A stretch of 64,000 nucleotides of DNA from Mycolicibacterium litorale (GCA_002007745.1 CP019882.1:6039713-6103712); one strand, 5' to 3'; counted from the first letter of the stretch, positions 1 through 8,782 are shown. The notes: a model not told the origin generated them from the letters alone. A program made the numbers and translations.

Positions 1-180
1 CATTTTCGTGGTGTCGACCTGTGCCGCGTAGCCCGTGATCACCCCGGTGAGTTCCAGCCGCTGGATACGTCGCTTTACCGGGGCAACTGTCAGGCCGACC
101 TGCCGCGCAATGTCGCGCACCGTCCGGCGGCCGTCCGCGCGCAAGAGCCGCAAGATTTCCCGATCTATCTCATCGAGCAT
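1..180 (-). CDS. Lrp/AsnC family transcriptional regulator, N-terminal part (cut by window edge)
   Basis: The minus-strand frame opens with ATG at 180 and runs off the left edge without a stop, giving the first 60 residues. They begin MLDEIDREILRLLRADGR and continue through VRDIARQVGLTVAPVKRRIQRLE, the AsnC-type helix-turn-helix followed by the usual 'GVITGY' strand. The C-terminal RAM (effector) domain is outside the window. The gene is divergent from the branched-chain 2-oxoacid dehydrogenase operon, and an inverted repeat lies just upstream of its start. This is the usual layout for a BkdR-type Lrp regulator that senses branched-chain amino acids and controls the neighbouring bkd operon and itself. 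The family call is firm. The role as bkd regulator is inferred from position. Confidence 0.85.
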   Translation of the reverse strand, partial: MLDEIDREILRLLRADGRRTVRDIARQVGLTVAPVKRRIQRLELTGVITGYAAQVDTTKM

Positions 181-197
181 CGACCCACAATCCGCCG

Positions 198-218
198 AAG
201 TTGCGTAACACGCAACTT
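198..218. promoter_or_regulatory. Inverted repeat, probable Lrp/AsnC operator
   Basis: Two perfect 9-bp arms, AAGTTGCGT and ACGCAACTT, are separated by AAC. The site lies 18 bp upstream of the lrp-like start and about 100 bp upstream of the first gene of the divergent operon. Its size and symmetry fit a dimeric helix-turn-helix protein. A second, weaker inverted repeat (ACATGC, 5 nt, GCATGT; 270-286) lies closer to the operon. Binding by the adjacent regulator is inferred. Confidence 0.65.
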
Positions 219-321
219 TTCTCAAGCGAAGGGCCCGCAGTACTGCCATTAATGCGCGTCGTCTGGTGGACATGCACCCCGCATGTTGCCGCAGCGCCCG
301 CCCCGACTTAGAGTATTTCTC

Positions 322-891
322 ATGGCGGAACTATGCCCCTCAGAGCAGAATGCCCGCCTGGGTGCGACTACTTCCGTGCACCACGTCGTCGTGCGGGGCG
401 CCGGGCATGCCTTTCCCGCTCGACTGGCGTCGCTGCTGTTACCACCTGACGTCGAAGTGGTAGGAATGAACTTCTGGCGGCAGCCGGAATCACACGGGTG
501 GTGTGCGCAGCTCAGCGTTCGTGTGCCGTCTCGCCAGCGGCTCACCCTGGTCATAGAGCGATGCAATCGGTTGATCGACGTCGTTGAGGCGGTAGAGCTG
601 GCTGATCACGATCCTCGTAGACAGTCGGTCTACGTCCAGATGGTGACGGACGCCACCGACTGGGTCCGGATCGTGGAGATCATCACCAGCTTTGGCGCGG
701 AAATAGTCGCTGCCCGAACGGATCAAGTGGTGCTGCACCTCTGTGGAACGCCAGATCACTGCGCCGCCTTCATCTGGATGCTTCGCTCCTACGACCTCCT
801 CGACTGCATGGCGAGCGCAGTTTTCGCGTTTCCTGCCGACGCGAGCGCCAGCGGTAGCGCGGGTTCACGCCCCCACGTACACGCCTCCTGA
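322..891 (+). CDS. Stand-alone ACT-domain protein resembling acetolactate synthase small subunit (IlvN/IlvH-like)
   Basis: A 189-residue protein. The middle part (CNRLIDVVEAVELAD) matches the IlvN/IlvH signature 'LNKLIDVLKVVDLT' at the end of the ACT domain. The second half (residues about 105-165, with SFGAEIVAARTDQVVLHLCG and FIWMLRSYDLLD) matches the C-terminal regulatory domain of that family. The N-terminal ACT strand is divergent: the usual PGVLARI and GFNIESL segments are not recognisable. No large subunit (IlvB) is nearby; instead the gene heads an oxoacid dehydrogenase operon, 35 bp before E1 alpha. ATG 322 was preferred to an upstream in-frame TTG/ATG region because a TAGAGT -10-like hexamer (309-314) sits 7 nt upstream, which would give a leaderless mRNA. 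Function is not known; a regulatory subunit or amino acid sensor is an inference. Confidence 0.7.
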   Translation: MAELCPSEQNARLGATTSVHHVVVRGAGHAFPARLASLLLPPDVEVVGMNFWRQPESHGWCAQLSVRVPSRQRLTLVIERCNRLIDVVEAVELADHDPRRQSVYVQMVTDATDWVRIVEIITSFGAEIVAARTDQVVLHLCGTPDHCAAFIWMLRSYDLLDCMASAVFAFPADASASGSAGSRPHVHAS

Positions 892-926
892 CAACGTCCA
901 ACCACCCATTTGCGAGGAGAATCTCG

Positions 927-2045
927 ATGACGGATTTGGCCGACGCACCCGACGGTCTCGCCCTTGCTGGGATGTCCTCATCTGCGCCGTTGCAGGTACT
1001 TGATACTGACGGCTGCCTGCATGAGAGCGCCCGCGGTATCGACTTCACGCCTTCGCTTGTTCGCCGGCTCCATCGTGACATGGTGCTGGCCCGGCGGCTT
1101 GATCAAGAGGCCTATCATTTACAGCGCCAGGGTGAACTCGGTCTCTGGCTCTCCTGCCAGGGCCAGGAAGCCGCGCAAGTGGGCAGCATTCGCGCCATGA
1201 AGGCTACCGACTACGTGTTCCCGTCCTACCGCGAGCACGCGGCTGCGCTCTGCCGCGGAATCAGTCCTGCCGAGCTCTTGACGCAGTGGCGCGGCACCGC
1301 TCATGGCGGATGGAACCCCGCGGACTATAGGTTCCACATCAGTTCCCTCGTGCTCGCCACACAGTTGTTGCACGCCACTGGGTATGCGTTGGGGGTGGCC
1401 GCTGATCGCCGCCGGGATCCCAGCCTCGACGAAATCGTATTGTGTTACTTCGGTGACGGCTCTGCCAGCCAGGGCGACGCCAACGAGGCCTTCAACTGGG
1501 CTGCTGTCACGAACGCTCCGTTGGTGTTCTTTTGCCAGAACAACCAGTGGGCGATCTCCACGCCCGCGACAGCGCAGAGCAGGACGCCACTTCATTTGCG
1601 AGCTCGAGGTTTTGGGCTTACCACGACGCTGGTGGACGGCAATGATGCGCTCGCGGTGTACGCAGCCACCCTCGCGGCCGCCGATCGGGTACGCGCAGGG
1701 GGGCCTCCTGAACTCATCGAAGCGATCACCTACCGCCTCGGTGGACACTCCACGTCCGACGACCCGAAACGTTACCGCGACGCTGATGAGGTGACGCTCT
1801 GGGAACGGCGGGACCCCGTTCGACGCGTCGAACGTCTGCTCGATACCCGTGGGTGGGCGAACGCCGATTACTACTCAGCGTTGGAAGGTGAGGCCGCAGC
1901 ACTCGCTGAGACAACGCGCGCCGCGTGCCGCGCATTGGAGGCGCCCGCGCTGGAAGACACGTTCCGCAACACGTTCGCCAACGAAACTGCTTCTCTGCGT
2001 GCAGAGCGCGAACACTACAGCGCATGGAGGCAATCCTTCGCATGA
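927..2045 (+). CDS. bkdA: Branched-chain 2-oxoacid dehydrogenase E1 component, alpha subunit
   Basis: A 372-residue thiamine-diphosphate enzyme subunit that decarboxylates branched-chain 2-oxo acids and passes the acyl group to lipoyl-E2. The TPP/Mg motif is clear: GDGSASQGDANEAFNWA ending in NNQWAIS. The segment YRLGGHSTSDDPKRYR is the loop typical of branched-chain (rather than pyruvate) E1 alpha. The early segment ARRLDQEAYHLQRQGELGLW also fits the family. The start at 927 has a good ribosome site (GAGGAGA, 913-919). The last codons overlap the E1 beta start (ATGA, 2042-2045), so the two subunits are translationally coupled. Substrate assignment rests on the HSTSDD loop and the neighbouring Lrp gene; activity on pyruvate as well cannot be excluded. 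Confidence 0.9.
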   Translation: MTDLADAPDGLALAGMSSSAPLQVLDTDGCLHESARGIDFTPSLVRRLHRDMVLARRLDQEAYHLQRQGELGLWLSCQGQEAAQVGSIRAMKATDYVFPSYREHAAALCRGISPAELLTQWRGTAHGGWNPADYRFHISSLVLATQLLHATGYALGVAADRRRDPSLDEIVLCYFGDGSASQGDANEAFNWAAVTNAPLVFFCQNNQWAISTPATAQSRTPLHLRARGFGLTTTLVDGNDALAVYAATLAAADRVRAGGPPELIEAITYRLGGHSTSDDPKRYRDADEVTLWERRDPVRRVERLLDTRGWANADYYSALEGEAAALAETTRAACRALEAPALEDTFRNTFANETASLRAEREHYSAWRQSFA

Positions 2046-3058
2046 GTAACGCCGCAGGTGCAGTAGCCCGCACAGAACGACCCCTCACGCTCGGAGCGGC
2101 ACTCAATGCCGGTCTGCGGCAGGCATTAAGCGCTGATGAGTCGGTGTTGCTGATCGGAGAGGACATCGGCACACTGGGCGGGGTCTTCCGGGTAACCGAT
2201 GGCTTACGCGCCGAATTCGGCGCCGACAGGGTAATCGACTCCCTGCTGGCCGAATCGGGAATCGTCGGTACCGCAATCGGATTGGCCTTACGCGGCTACC
2301 GTCCGGTCTGCGAAATCCAGTTCGACGGCTTCATCTATCCCGCCTTCGACCAGATTGTCTCTCAGCTCGCTAAGCTGCGTGCACGGTCAGCAGGACGGCT
2401 CGCCGTACCGGTCACCATTCGGGTGCCATGCGGTGGAGGAATCGGCGCCGTCGAGCATCACAGCGAGTCCAACGAAGCATACTTCTGCCATACGGCTGGA
2501 CTTCGTGTGGTCGCCTGCGCAAGCCCGGCAGACGCGCACACGATGATCCAGCAAGCAATCGCATGCGACGATCCGGTGATCTTCTACGAGCCCAAACGGC
2601 GCTACTGGGACAAGGCGCCGGTTGTACTGGGTCCCCCACCGGACGACGCGCTGCCGCTTGACGCGGCGCGGGTGATCAAAACAGGCACCGACTGCACCCT
2701 TATCGCGTACGGTCCCAGCGTTCGCGTCGCACTTGACGCAGCGACCGTCGCAGCCGGCGAGGGTCGGTCACTCGAGGTCATCGATTTGAGGTCGTTGTCG
2801 CCTTTGGACCTCCCCACCCTCACGTCGTCAGCGAACAAAACCGGCCGAGTCGTGATCGTGCACGAAGCGCCGACGTTTTGCGGGCTCGGCGCGGAGATCG
2901 CCGCATCTCTCACTGATCGTTGCTTCTCGCGATTGGAAGCCCCCGTGCAACGGGTCGGCGGCTGGAATATCCCCTATCCCCCGGCGCGCGCCGAGGAGCA
3001 CTACCTGCCCGACCTCGATCGGGTCCTCGACGCCGTCGATGTCACCTTCCTGCACTAA
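2042..3058 (+). CDS. bkdB: Branched-chain 2-oxoacid dehydrogenase E1 component, beta subunit
   Basis: A 338-residue transketolase-like beta chain. The N-terminal pyrimidine-binding domain contains the hallmark LIGEDIGTLGGVFRVT and SLLAESGIVGTAIGLALRGY. It is followed by EIQFDGFIYPAFDQIVSQLAK and RVPCGGGIGAVEHHSESNEAYF, all conserved in E1 beta proteins. The C-terminal transketolase domain (about residues 210-330) carries VIDLRSLSPLDLPTL and IVHEAPTFCGLGAEIAA. The start ATG at 2042 overlaps the E1 alpha stop by four bases. Together with E1 alpha it forms the alpha2beta2 heterotetramer. E2 follows 8 bp downstream. Confidence 0.92.
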   Translation: MSNAAGAVARTERPLTLGAALNAGLRQALSADESVLLIGEDIGTLGGVFRVTDGLRAEFGADRVIDSLLAESGIVGTAIGLALRGYRPVCEIQFDGFIYPAFDQIVSQLAKLRARSAGRLAVPVTIRVPCGGGIGAVEHHSESNEAYFCHTAGLRVVACASPADAHTMIQQAIACDDPVIFYEPKRRYWDKAPVVLGPPPDDALPLDAARVIKTGTDCTLIAYGPSVRVALDAATVAAGEGRSLEVIDLRSLSPLDLPTLTSSANKTGRVVIVHEAPTFCGLGAEIAASLTDRCFSRLEAPVQRVGGWNIPYPPARAEEHYLPDLDRVLDAVDVTFLH

Positions 3059-3066
3059 GGATCACG

Positions 3067-4338
3067 ATGACCGAGATCAACCAGTTCGCCCTGCCCGACG
3101 TCGGCGAAGGACTCACCGAAGCCGAAATCGTCACGTGGCACGTCAAACCCGGAGATACCGTCGACATCAATGACAGCCTCGTCGAGGTGGAGACGGCGAA
3201 GTCACTCGTTGAGTTGCCTTCACCGTTTGCCGGGACGATCGCCGCCCTGCACGCCGTAGAAGGTGAAACCGTCGCCGTCGGAACCGTTATCGTCACATTC
3301 GGCGACATGCCTAGCGCAGCCAATCCAGTCCTGGAGGTGCCGTCGTCTCCGCTCCAGGGGCCAGATCGGGATCGGCAACCGGTACTCGTCGGGTACGGAC
3401 CTAGCCGAACGGTGGTCGCCCGGCGCCCGCGCGTCAGCGGCTACCGCGCGTCGAGCTTGAGGCCGGCTCCAACAGCCCCTGCGCCCGAACAGCGTTACGC
3501 CACACCGCCGGTACGTATGCGCGCCCGCGAACTCGGAATCGACTTGGGTACAATCGCACCATCGAGCTCAACAGGCCAGATCAGCCGCGCCGATGTCGAA
3601 GCCGCCGCTCGGTTGAGCAACCCCCACCGCTCCGAGGATCCTGTCGAAACCCGTTCTGCCGTCAAAGGAGTGCGGAAGGCGACCGCCGAAGCCATGGTCG
3701 CATCGGCCTTCACCGCGCCGCACGTCACCGAATGGGTCACCGTAGACGTCACCGAGTCGCTGACCCTACTAGCAGAACTTCGCGACGACCGCGCGTTCCG
3801 CGGCGCTCGATTGACACCGCTTGTCTTCGTCGCACGTGCGACTCTGTCCGCATTGCGCGCTTATCCCGATATCAATGCCAAATGGGATGCCGACGCGGGC
3901 GAGATAGTGCGGTATCGCGATGTCAATCTCGGTATCGCGGCAGCCACCCCCAGGGGCCTTCTCGTACCGAATATCAAAGCGGCACAGAACCTGAGCACCC
4001 GTCAACTGTGTGATGAGCTACATGAGGTGATCACGCAAGCACGCGAAGGAAGGACCCAGCCGGAGGCGATGGCTCGAGGAACATTCACGATCACCAACAT
4101 CGGAGTGTTCGGCGTCGACGGCGGCACGCCAATCCTGAACAAGGGCGAAGCCGGTATCCTCTGTGTCGGCCAGATTGCGCGGAGGCCATGGGAACACGAG
4201 GGCGCGGTCAAGCTGCGCAGCGTGTGCACCCTGTCGCTTTCCTTTGACCACCGCCTTGTTGACGGTCAACTGGGCAGCGAAGTGCTCGCTCACATCGCCA
4301 GACTGTTGTCTCGGCCATCACTTGCACTCGCCTCCTGA
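3067..4338 (+). CDS. bkdC: 2-oxoacid dehydrogenase E2 component (dihydrolipoyl acyltransferase)
   Basis: A 423-residue acyltransferase with the standard order. A single lipoyl domain (about residues 5-80) has the lipoylated lysine in VEVETAKSLVELPSPFAG. A basic, proline-rich linker follows. A peripheral subunit-binding domain is near 150-185 (RMRARELGIDLGTIAPSS, then GQISRADVE). The catalytic domain runs from about 200 to the end and ends in LSLSFDHRLVDGQLGSEV, containing the catalytic His and Asp. One lipoyl domain is typical of branched-chain complexes. The start at 3067 follows the E1 beta stop by 8 bp. It transfers the branched acyl group from E1 to coenzyme A and forms the core of the complex. 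Confidence 0.92.
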   Translation: MTEINQFALPDVGEGLTEAEIVTWHVKPGDTVDINDSLVEVETAKSLVELPSPFAGTIAALHAVEGETVAVGTVIVTFGDMPSAANPVLEVPSSPLQGPDRDRQPVLVGYGPSRTVVARRPRVSGYRASSLRPAPTAPAPEQRYATPPVRMRARELGIDLGTIAPSSSTGQISRADVEAAARLSNPHRSEDPVETRSAVKGVRKATAEAMVASAFTAPHVTEWVTVDVTESLTLLAELRDDRAFRGARLTPLVFVARATLSALRAYPDINAKWDADAGEIVRYRDVNLGIAAATPRGLLVPNIKAAQNLSTRQLCDELHEVITQAREGRTQPEAMARGTFTITNIGVFGVDGGTPILNKGEAGILCVGQIARRPWEHEGAVKLRSVCTLSLSFDHRLVDGQLGSEVLAHIARLLSRPSLALAS

Positions 4339-4365
4339 ACCGGTGAGCCACATAGAGGAGACCTG

Positions 4366-5748
4366 GTGACCGACCACATCAACGATCTGGTGATTCTCGG
4401 CGGGGGCTCTGCAGGTTACGCCTGTGCCCTGCGTGCAGCGCAGCTCGGTTTGTCCGTCGTGCTCATCGAGAAGAGCAAGCTCGGTGGCACTTGCCTGCAT
4501 CACGGCTGCATTCCGACCAAAGCGCTACTACATGTCGCCGAAGTCGCCGACGCAGTACGTGAAGGTGCCGATATCGGCGTCCTATCCCAGCTTTCAGGGA
4601 TAGACCTAGAAGCTGCAAACATGTTCAAGGACAGCATCGTAGGACGCCTCCACCGCGGACTACAGGGACTCGTACGTTCCAGGGACATCGAATACATAGC
4701 GGGCACCGGTCGTTTCGTCGGCCCACAATCGGTCGAAGTCGATGGATTACGCTACACCGGGCGCCACATCGTATTGGCGACCGGATCACATCCCAGAACC
4801 GTTTCTGGCATTCCACTATCCAAACGGGTAATCACCTCCGACCAAGCACTTTCCCTCACCGAAATGCCCCCGCGTGCAGTAGTTCTCGGCGGTGGGGTCA
4901 TCGGTGCAGAGTTCGCCAGCATGTGGCGGTCTTTCGGATCAGAAGTCACGATCGTCGAAGCGCGGTCCCGGCTACTGCCCAATGACGACCAATTCACCTC
5001 CCAACTGCTAGAGCGAGGATTCCGTCGGCGCGGGATTCACATCGAGACCGCCGTGTCGGTGGACAGCGTGACGGAAACGGCGGATTCGGTCACCGTTTCC
5101 CTCAGCTCTGGAGAGCAAATCGCCACCGATCTGCTGCTGGTAGCGATCGGCCGGGGACCCAACACGACTGGGCTCGGCTACCCCGAGGCCGGCCTGGCCC
5201 TCGATCGTGGATTCATAAGAACCGACGCAAGACTACGTACCAACCTGACTGGCGTATACGCGGTCGGAGACGTCGTGGCCGGTGTGCAACTGGCCCATCG
5301 CGGATTCCAGCACGGCATCTTCGTTGCCGAAGATATTGCAGACGTCAATCCGCGCCCTGTCGATGAGGACGGTATCCCGCGTGTGACGTACAGCCATCCC
5401 GAGGTCGCTTCCGTCGGACTCAGCGAGGACGAGGCAAAGGAGAGATACGGTGAAGTATCCACCGTCATCTACGATCTGGGAGGAAACGGCAAGTCCCAGA
5501 TCCTTCAGACCGCAGGGGCGGTCAAGCTCATCAAGGCTGGAGCAGCCGGCGCACCCGGTCGGATTCTCGGAATTCACATGGTGGGTGCCCGTGTCGGTGA
5601 ACTCATCGGCGAGGCGCAGCTCGTCTACAACTGGCACGCGGAAGCAACTGATGTCGCCGCATTGATACACGCTCATCCCAGTCAGAGTGAAGCCTTGGGT
5701 GAGGCCCACCTGGCTCTGGCCGGCAAGGCCCTTCATGCGCACAGCTAA
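4366..5748 (+). CDS. lpd: Dihydrolipoyl dehydrogenase (E3)
   Basis: A 460-residue flavoprotein disulfide reductase that reoxidises dihydrolipoamide on E2 with NAD+. The FAD-binding motif GGGSAGYACALRAAQLG is near the N-terminus. The redox disulfide is in LGGTCLHHGCIPTKALL (C-x4-C). The NAD-binding motif is VVLGGGVIGAEFASMW, and YAVGDVVAGVQLAHRG binds FAD. The C-terminal interface domain carries HAHPSQSEALGEA, with the catalytic His-Pro...Glu. The GTG at 4366 is chosen because GAGGAG lies 7 bp upstream (4355-4360) and the protein then starts at the usual place. It is the last gene of the operon and may also be a spare Lpd for other lipoyl complexes. Confidence 0.93.
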   Translation: MTDHINDLVILGGGSAGYACALRAAQLGLSVVLIEKSKLGGTCLHHGCIPTKALLHVAEVADAVREGADIGVLSQLSGIDLEAANMFKDSIVGRLHRGLQGLVRSRDIEYIAGTGRFVGPQSVEVDGLRYTGRHIVLATGSHPRTVSGIPLSKRVITSDQALSLTEMPPRAVVLGGGVIGAEFASMWRSFGSEVTIVEARSRLLPNDDQFTSQLLERGFRRRGIHIETAVSVDSVTETADSVTVSLSSGEQIATDLLLVAIGRGPNTTGLGYPEAGLALDRGFIRTDARLRTNLTGVYAVGDVVAGVQLAHRGFQHGIFVAEDIADVNPRPVDEDGIPRVTYSHPEVASVGLSEDEAKERYGEVSTVIYDLGGNGKSQILQTAGAVKLIKAGAAGAPGRILGIHMVGARVGELIGEAQLVYNWHAEATDVAALIHAHPSQSEALGEAHLALAGKALHAHS

Positions 5749-5905
5749 GAGACCACCATCACAACCTGCCGCTACGTGGTTCGAGTTGCATTCGACGCCA
5801 GAATGTTTCGGTCATCACATAGTCGTAGCAGTCACTGATTGAGCCCTTCGACCGGACCAACCCTGATCTGTTTGCGCCATCGGAGGAGGCCCAGGAGGGG
5901 AACTG

Positions 5906-7045
5906 TCAGGCGACATGGATCTGGTTTCGATAGATCTTCCCGGTCGCGGCTCGGGGCAAGCGTTCGGTGAACTGAATCCCTAGCGGCGGCTGAGGTTGCG
6001 GAATGCGATCGCGGTAATACTGCACCAGCTCGCGCGCCATGTCATCCGACGGGTCGACACCCTGAACAGGCTGGACGACGGCCGCGAGTTCGGCACCGCC
6101 CTGGGCCGGCCCGAGGACCACCACGTCGGCAAAGCTCGGATGTGTGATCACGACATGCTCGATCTGCTCCGGGTACCACGCTCGGTCGGCGATGACCGCG
6201 GCGTTCGCGCGGCGGCCAACATGGTAGAGATACTCGCTGTCATCGAGGTACCCCAGGTCGCCAGTACGCCGCGCAGCAGGCACGGACTCCGGTTGCGGCG
6301 GCCCCTCAGCATCAGCCCTGACGAGATACCCACCGCCGAAACAAATTCCGCCGATTTCGCCGGGCAGCATGGGCTGCTGGTCGTCGTCCAGAACGACGAC
6401 TTTTCCGACCGCGGCCCGGTCCACCGAACCCGGATGCGCAAGCCATTCGTCGGCAGAGATGAACGTGAAACTGCCGACGTCGGACGCCCCGTAGAACTCG
6501 TTGATGATGGGTCCTAGCCACTCGATCATTGCGCGCTTTGTCGCCGGCGGGCACGGCGCCATGTCATGCAAGACACCGCGCAAGGTGCTGACGTCATATC
6601 GGAGGCGCATCTCGGGACTCAACTTGCTCAAGTTCGTCAGGAGTGAAGGCGGGACCCCGGTGTGGGTGATCCCGTAGCGTTCGACGGCAGCCAACACGGT
6701 GATCGGATCGAAGTCGCGCACGAGCGCGACAGTTCCGCCGGCGCGGTGCACCAGGGAGCTGATGACAGCTGGCAGCCCTTGGTAGAGGGGGCTCCCTGCT
6801 AGGTACACGTTGTGTCCGTCGCCGATCATCGTCTGACGGAATCGGCTCGGAAATTGCTCATCGATGTCGAGTACCCCGCCTGCGTACCAGACCGGCTTGG
6901 GACGTCCTGTGGAGCCGGACGTGTACAGCAAAGCACCCGGTTGCGGGTTCGGCGTAGCCGCATCGATCGGCATCGCACGAACAACATGTTCGTAGTCGTC
7001 GAAGCCTGCAGGGGGTGTGGACTGAGTTCGTCCTGCACAAGGCAT
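5906..7045 (-). pseudogene. Acyl-CoA synthetase / AMP-binding enzyme, 5' truncated
   Basis: This minus-strand frame (379 residues from the first ATG) encodes the later two thirds of an ANL-superfamily ligase. The P-loop motif ALLYTSGSTGRPKPV falls at about residue 38, whereas complete family members have it near 150-190. Later motifs are intact: NEFYGASDVGSF (A5-like), RTGDLGYLDDSEYLYHVGR (A7/A8) and LPRAATGKIYRNQI (A10, catalytic lysine). About 120-150 N-terminal residues are missing. The DNA upstream (7046-7189) does not supply them in any frame I could read before the next gene ends at 7190. The fragment is therefore probably a relic. The intact family activates carboxylic acids to acyl-CoA through acyl-AMP; the substrate cannot be told. 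Confidence 0.7.
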
Positions 7046-7189
7046 GATCCAGGCGATGACTCAAGTGGGGTAAGTCCCCGGCGGTCACCGTCTCGGCCAA
7101 ACGGGCTAGCGACGCGGTGATGACAAGGACTCGTGTGAGTCGCGCAGGATGTGGAAGCCGCTTGTCGTCAACGGCTTCCGCCGGCCGCC

Positions 7190-7852
7190 TCAGGATTTGG
7201 TGTTCCATACCAAGGGCGTCTGCCGGATCCAGGTGCCTTGTTCAACGGCATCGAGGAGGAACCCGGCAAAGTCGGCACGGTTGACTCGGAGCCCCGGCTT
7301 AGCGGTGCCGGGCTCAGCCGCCAGCAGTGGACCTGCGGCCGGTTTATCGCTCAGCGCGACAGCACGGGCGAGCGTCCAATCTGCGTCGGAGGCATGGACG
7401 AGGCGGTCGAGAGCGTCGTGGTCGGCGAAGCCGACCTTGAGGTTGGACAGCTTGATCGCAGCCTTGATTACCGGGTTGAGCCGTTTCCAGTCGTCTCCGG
7501 CCCCCTGGGTCGAGGCCAGCACGATCCGTCGGATGCCTTGCTCGCCCATCACTGTCAGCGTGTCGCGGGCGGCATCGGTCATGAACGACGGCGGACTGAT
7601 GGGTTTGGCCCACGGGTTGTCGGACGTCCGGGCATTGTTGAGGACGCTGATCACGGCCTCGGTGCCCTGGGCGGCCTTGCGCAGGTCGTCGATGTTCGCG
7701 GGCGTGCCCTCGACGAGCTCGACACCGGGCGGGGCCTGGACGGCGTCGGGGTTGCGCACTAGTGCACGGACGCGGTGGCCGCGGCTAGCGGCGCCGTTGA
7801 GTACGTGGATTCCGGTTCGGCCACTCCCACCGAGAACGAGCAGGCTGGTCAT
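7190..7852 (-). CDS. NAD(P)-binding NmrA/SDR-like protein
   Basis: A 220-residue single-domain Rossmann protein. The glycine-rich motif LLVLGGSGRTGIHVLNGA is at residues 4-21. It is followed by RGHRVRALVRNP, typical of atypical SDRs of the NmrA/YwnB group that bind NADP as redox sensors or reductases. LVEGTPANIDDLRKAAQGTEAVISVL and RIVLASTQGAGD also fit. No classic YxxxK active site is apparent, so an enzymatic role is uncertain. The start at 7852 overlaps the stop of the upstream DsbA-like gene by 4 bp, so the two are co-translated. With the divergent HxlR regulator they look like a small thiol/electrophile response unit. Confidence 0.8.
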   Translation of the reverse strand: MTSLLVLGGSGRTGIHVLNGAASRGHRVRALVRNPDAVQAPPGVELVEGTPANIDDLRKAAQGTEAVISVLNNARTSDNPWAKPISPPSFMTDAARDTLTVMGEQGIRRIVLASTQGAGDDWKRLNPVIKAAIKLSNLKVGFADHDALDRLVHASDADWTLARAVALSDKPAAGPLLAAEPGTAKPGLRVNRADFAGFLLDAVEQGTWIRQTPLVWNTKS

Positions 7853-8685
7853 CGGATTACCTCGTCGGGAGCATCCTGGCGGCACGTGGCGGCCGAGGGC
7901 GATGAAGGAAGCAGGTACGACATGCTGGGCTCCTTTGGAAACTGCGTTGGTGGTATGGCTTCGCGTGCGGCGGTGGTCATGAACGAGCCGGGATCGCACT
8001 CGTCGGGACCGCAGGTTGGCGCGTCGCCGGCGGGGACCACCGCGGTGACCGGGTGGGCCTCGTTCCACGCCGCCCGTAAGTACCCGAGTAGGGCGTCGCT
8101 GCCTTGTGCACCCGATACCGTGTATCGGCCGTCGATGAGGATGAACGGGACGCCGGCGGCCCCCAGGGACTGGGCGCCGCGAGCATCGTCTTGGACGTGC
8201 TGGCGGTAGTGGCGTTCGGTGAGCACTTCACGGGTCTGCTCACGGTCCAGACCAAGCTTGTCGGAAAACCCGAGCAGGTCATCGAGGGCAAAAATCGGCT
8301 CAGCGTTACCGAAGTAGTCCCGAAAGAGCATGTCCCAACCTTCGCGGTTCTTGCCCAACACAGAGGCGTGGGCCAGGAACTCGTGGGCAAGGTCAGTGTT
8401 CCCGACCCGGTTGTCCAGTACCCGGTAGGGAGCCAGGCCCTCAGCTGCCGCCATCTCCTCGATGTCCAGCGCAGCGGCTTGCTCGGGGATAGCACCGTAC
8501 TTGGCCATCAACGCCTCGCGGACACTGAGCGTGCGACCCTCAGGGAAGCCGCTGCTCAGTGGGAATGAGCGGTGAACCACCGTGACCTGGTCGCTGTGCT
8601 CGAACCGTTCCACTGCCCCGTCGAGCCGGTGGCTGCCCAGGCCGCACCACGGGCAGGTGATCTCGGACCACATTTCGAGCTTCAT
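7849..8685 (-). CDS. DsbA family (FrnE-like) thiol oxidoreductase
   Basis: A 278-residue protein with a thioredoxin fold and a helical insertion. The active site is near the N-terminus: MWSEITCPWCGLGSHRL, a CPWC centre as in FrnE-like DsbA proteins. The cis-proline loop is LGAAGVPFILIDGRYTVSGAQ. There is no signal peptide, so it should act in the cytoplasm. The last 60 residues (with CGPDECDPGSF and a Ser/Pro-rich end) extend beyond the usual family domain and hold two more cysteines that may form or bind a second redox site. It is followed with a 4-bp overlap by an NAD(P)-binding protein and is divergent from an HxlR regulator. Substrate is unknown. Confidence 0.85.
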   Translation of the reverse strand: MKLEMWSEITCPWCGLGSHRLDGAVERFEHSDQVTVVHRSFPLSSGFPEGRTLSVREALMAKYGAIPEQAAALDIEEMAAAEGLAPYRVLDNRVGNTDLAHEFLAHASVLGKNREGWDMLFRDYFGNAEPIFALDDLLGFSDKLGLDREQTREVLTERHYRQHVQDDARGAQSLGAAGVPFILIDGRYTVSGAQGSDALLGYLRAAWNEAHPVTAVVPAGDAPTCGPDECDPGSFMTTAAREAIPPTQFPKEPSMSYLLPSSPSAATCRQDAPDEVIR

Positions 8686-8782
8686 GCCGCTGACTCCAAT
8701 TCATACGAATTGTGCGTAACGCCATGATTAGCCAGAATCACGAGCGATACAAAAGGCACATCGGTGTGTGTAACGGAGGGAA

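Noticed and set aside
7046..7189. Possible N-terminal part of the acyl-CoA ligase or a small gene
   Set aside because: No frame continues the ligase family sequence; a frame with SLARLAETVTAGDLPHL has no clear match, so no gene was called.
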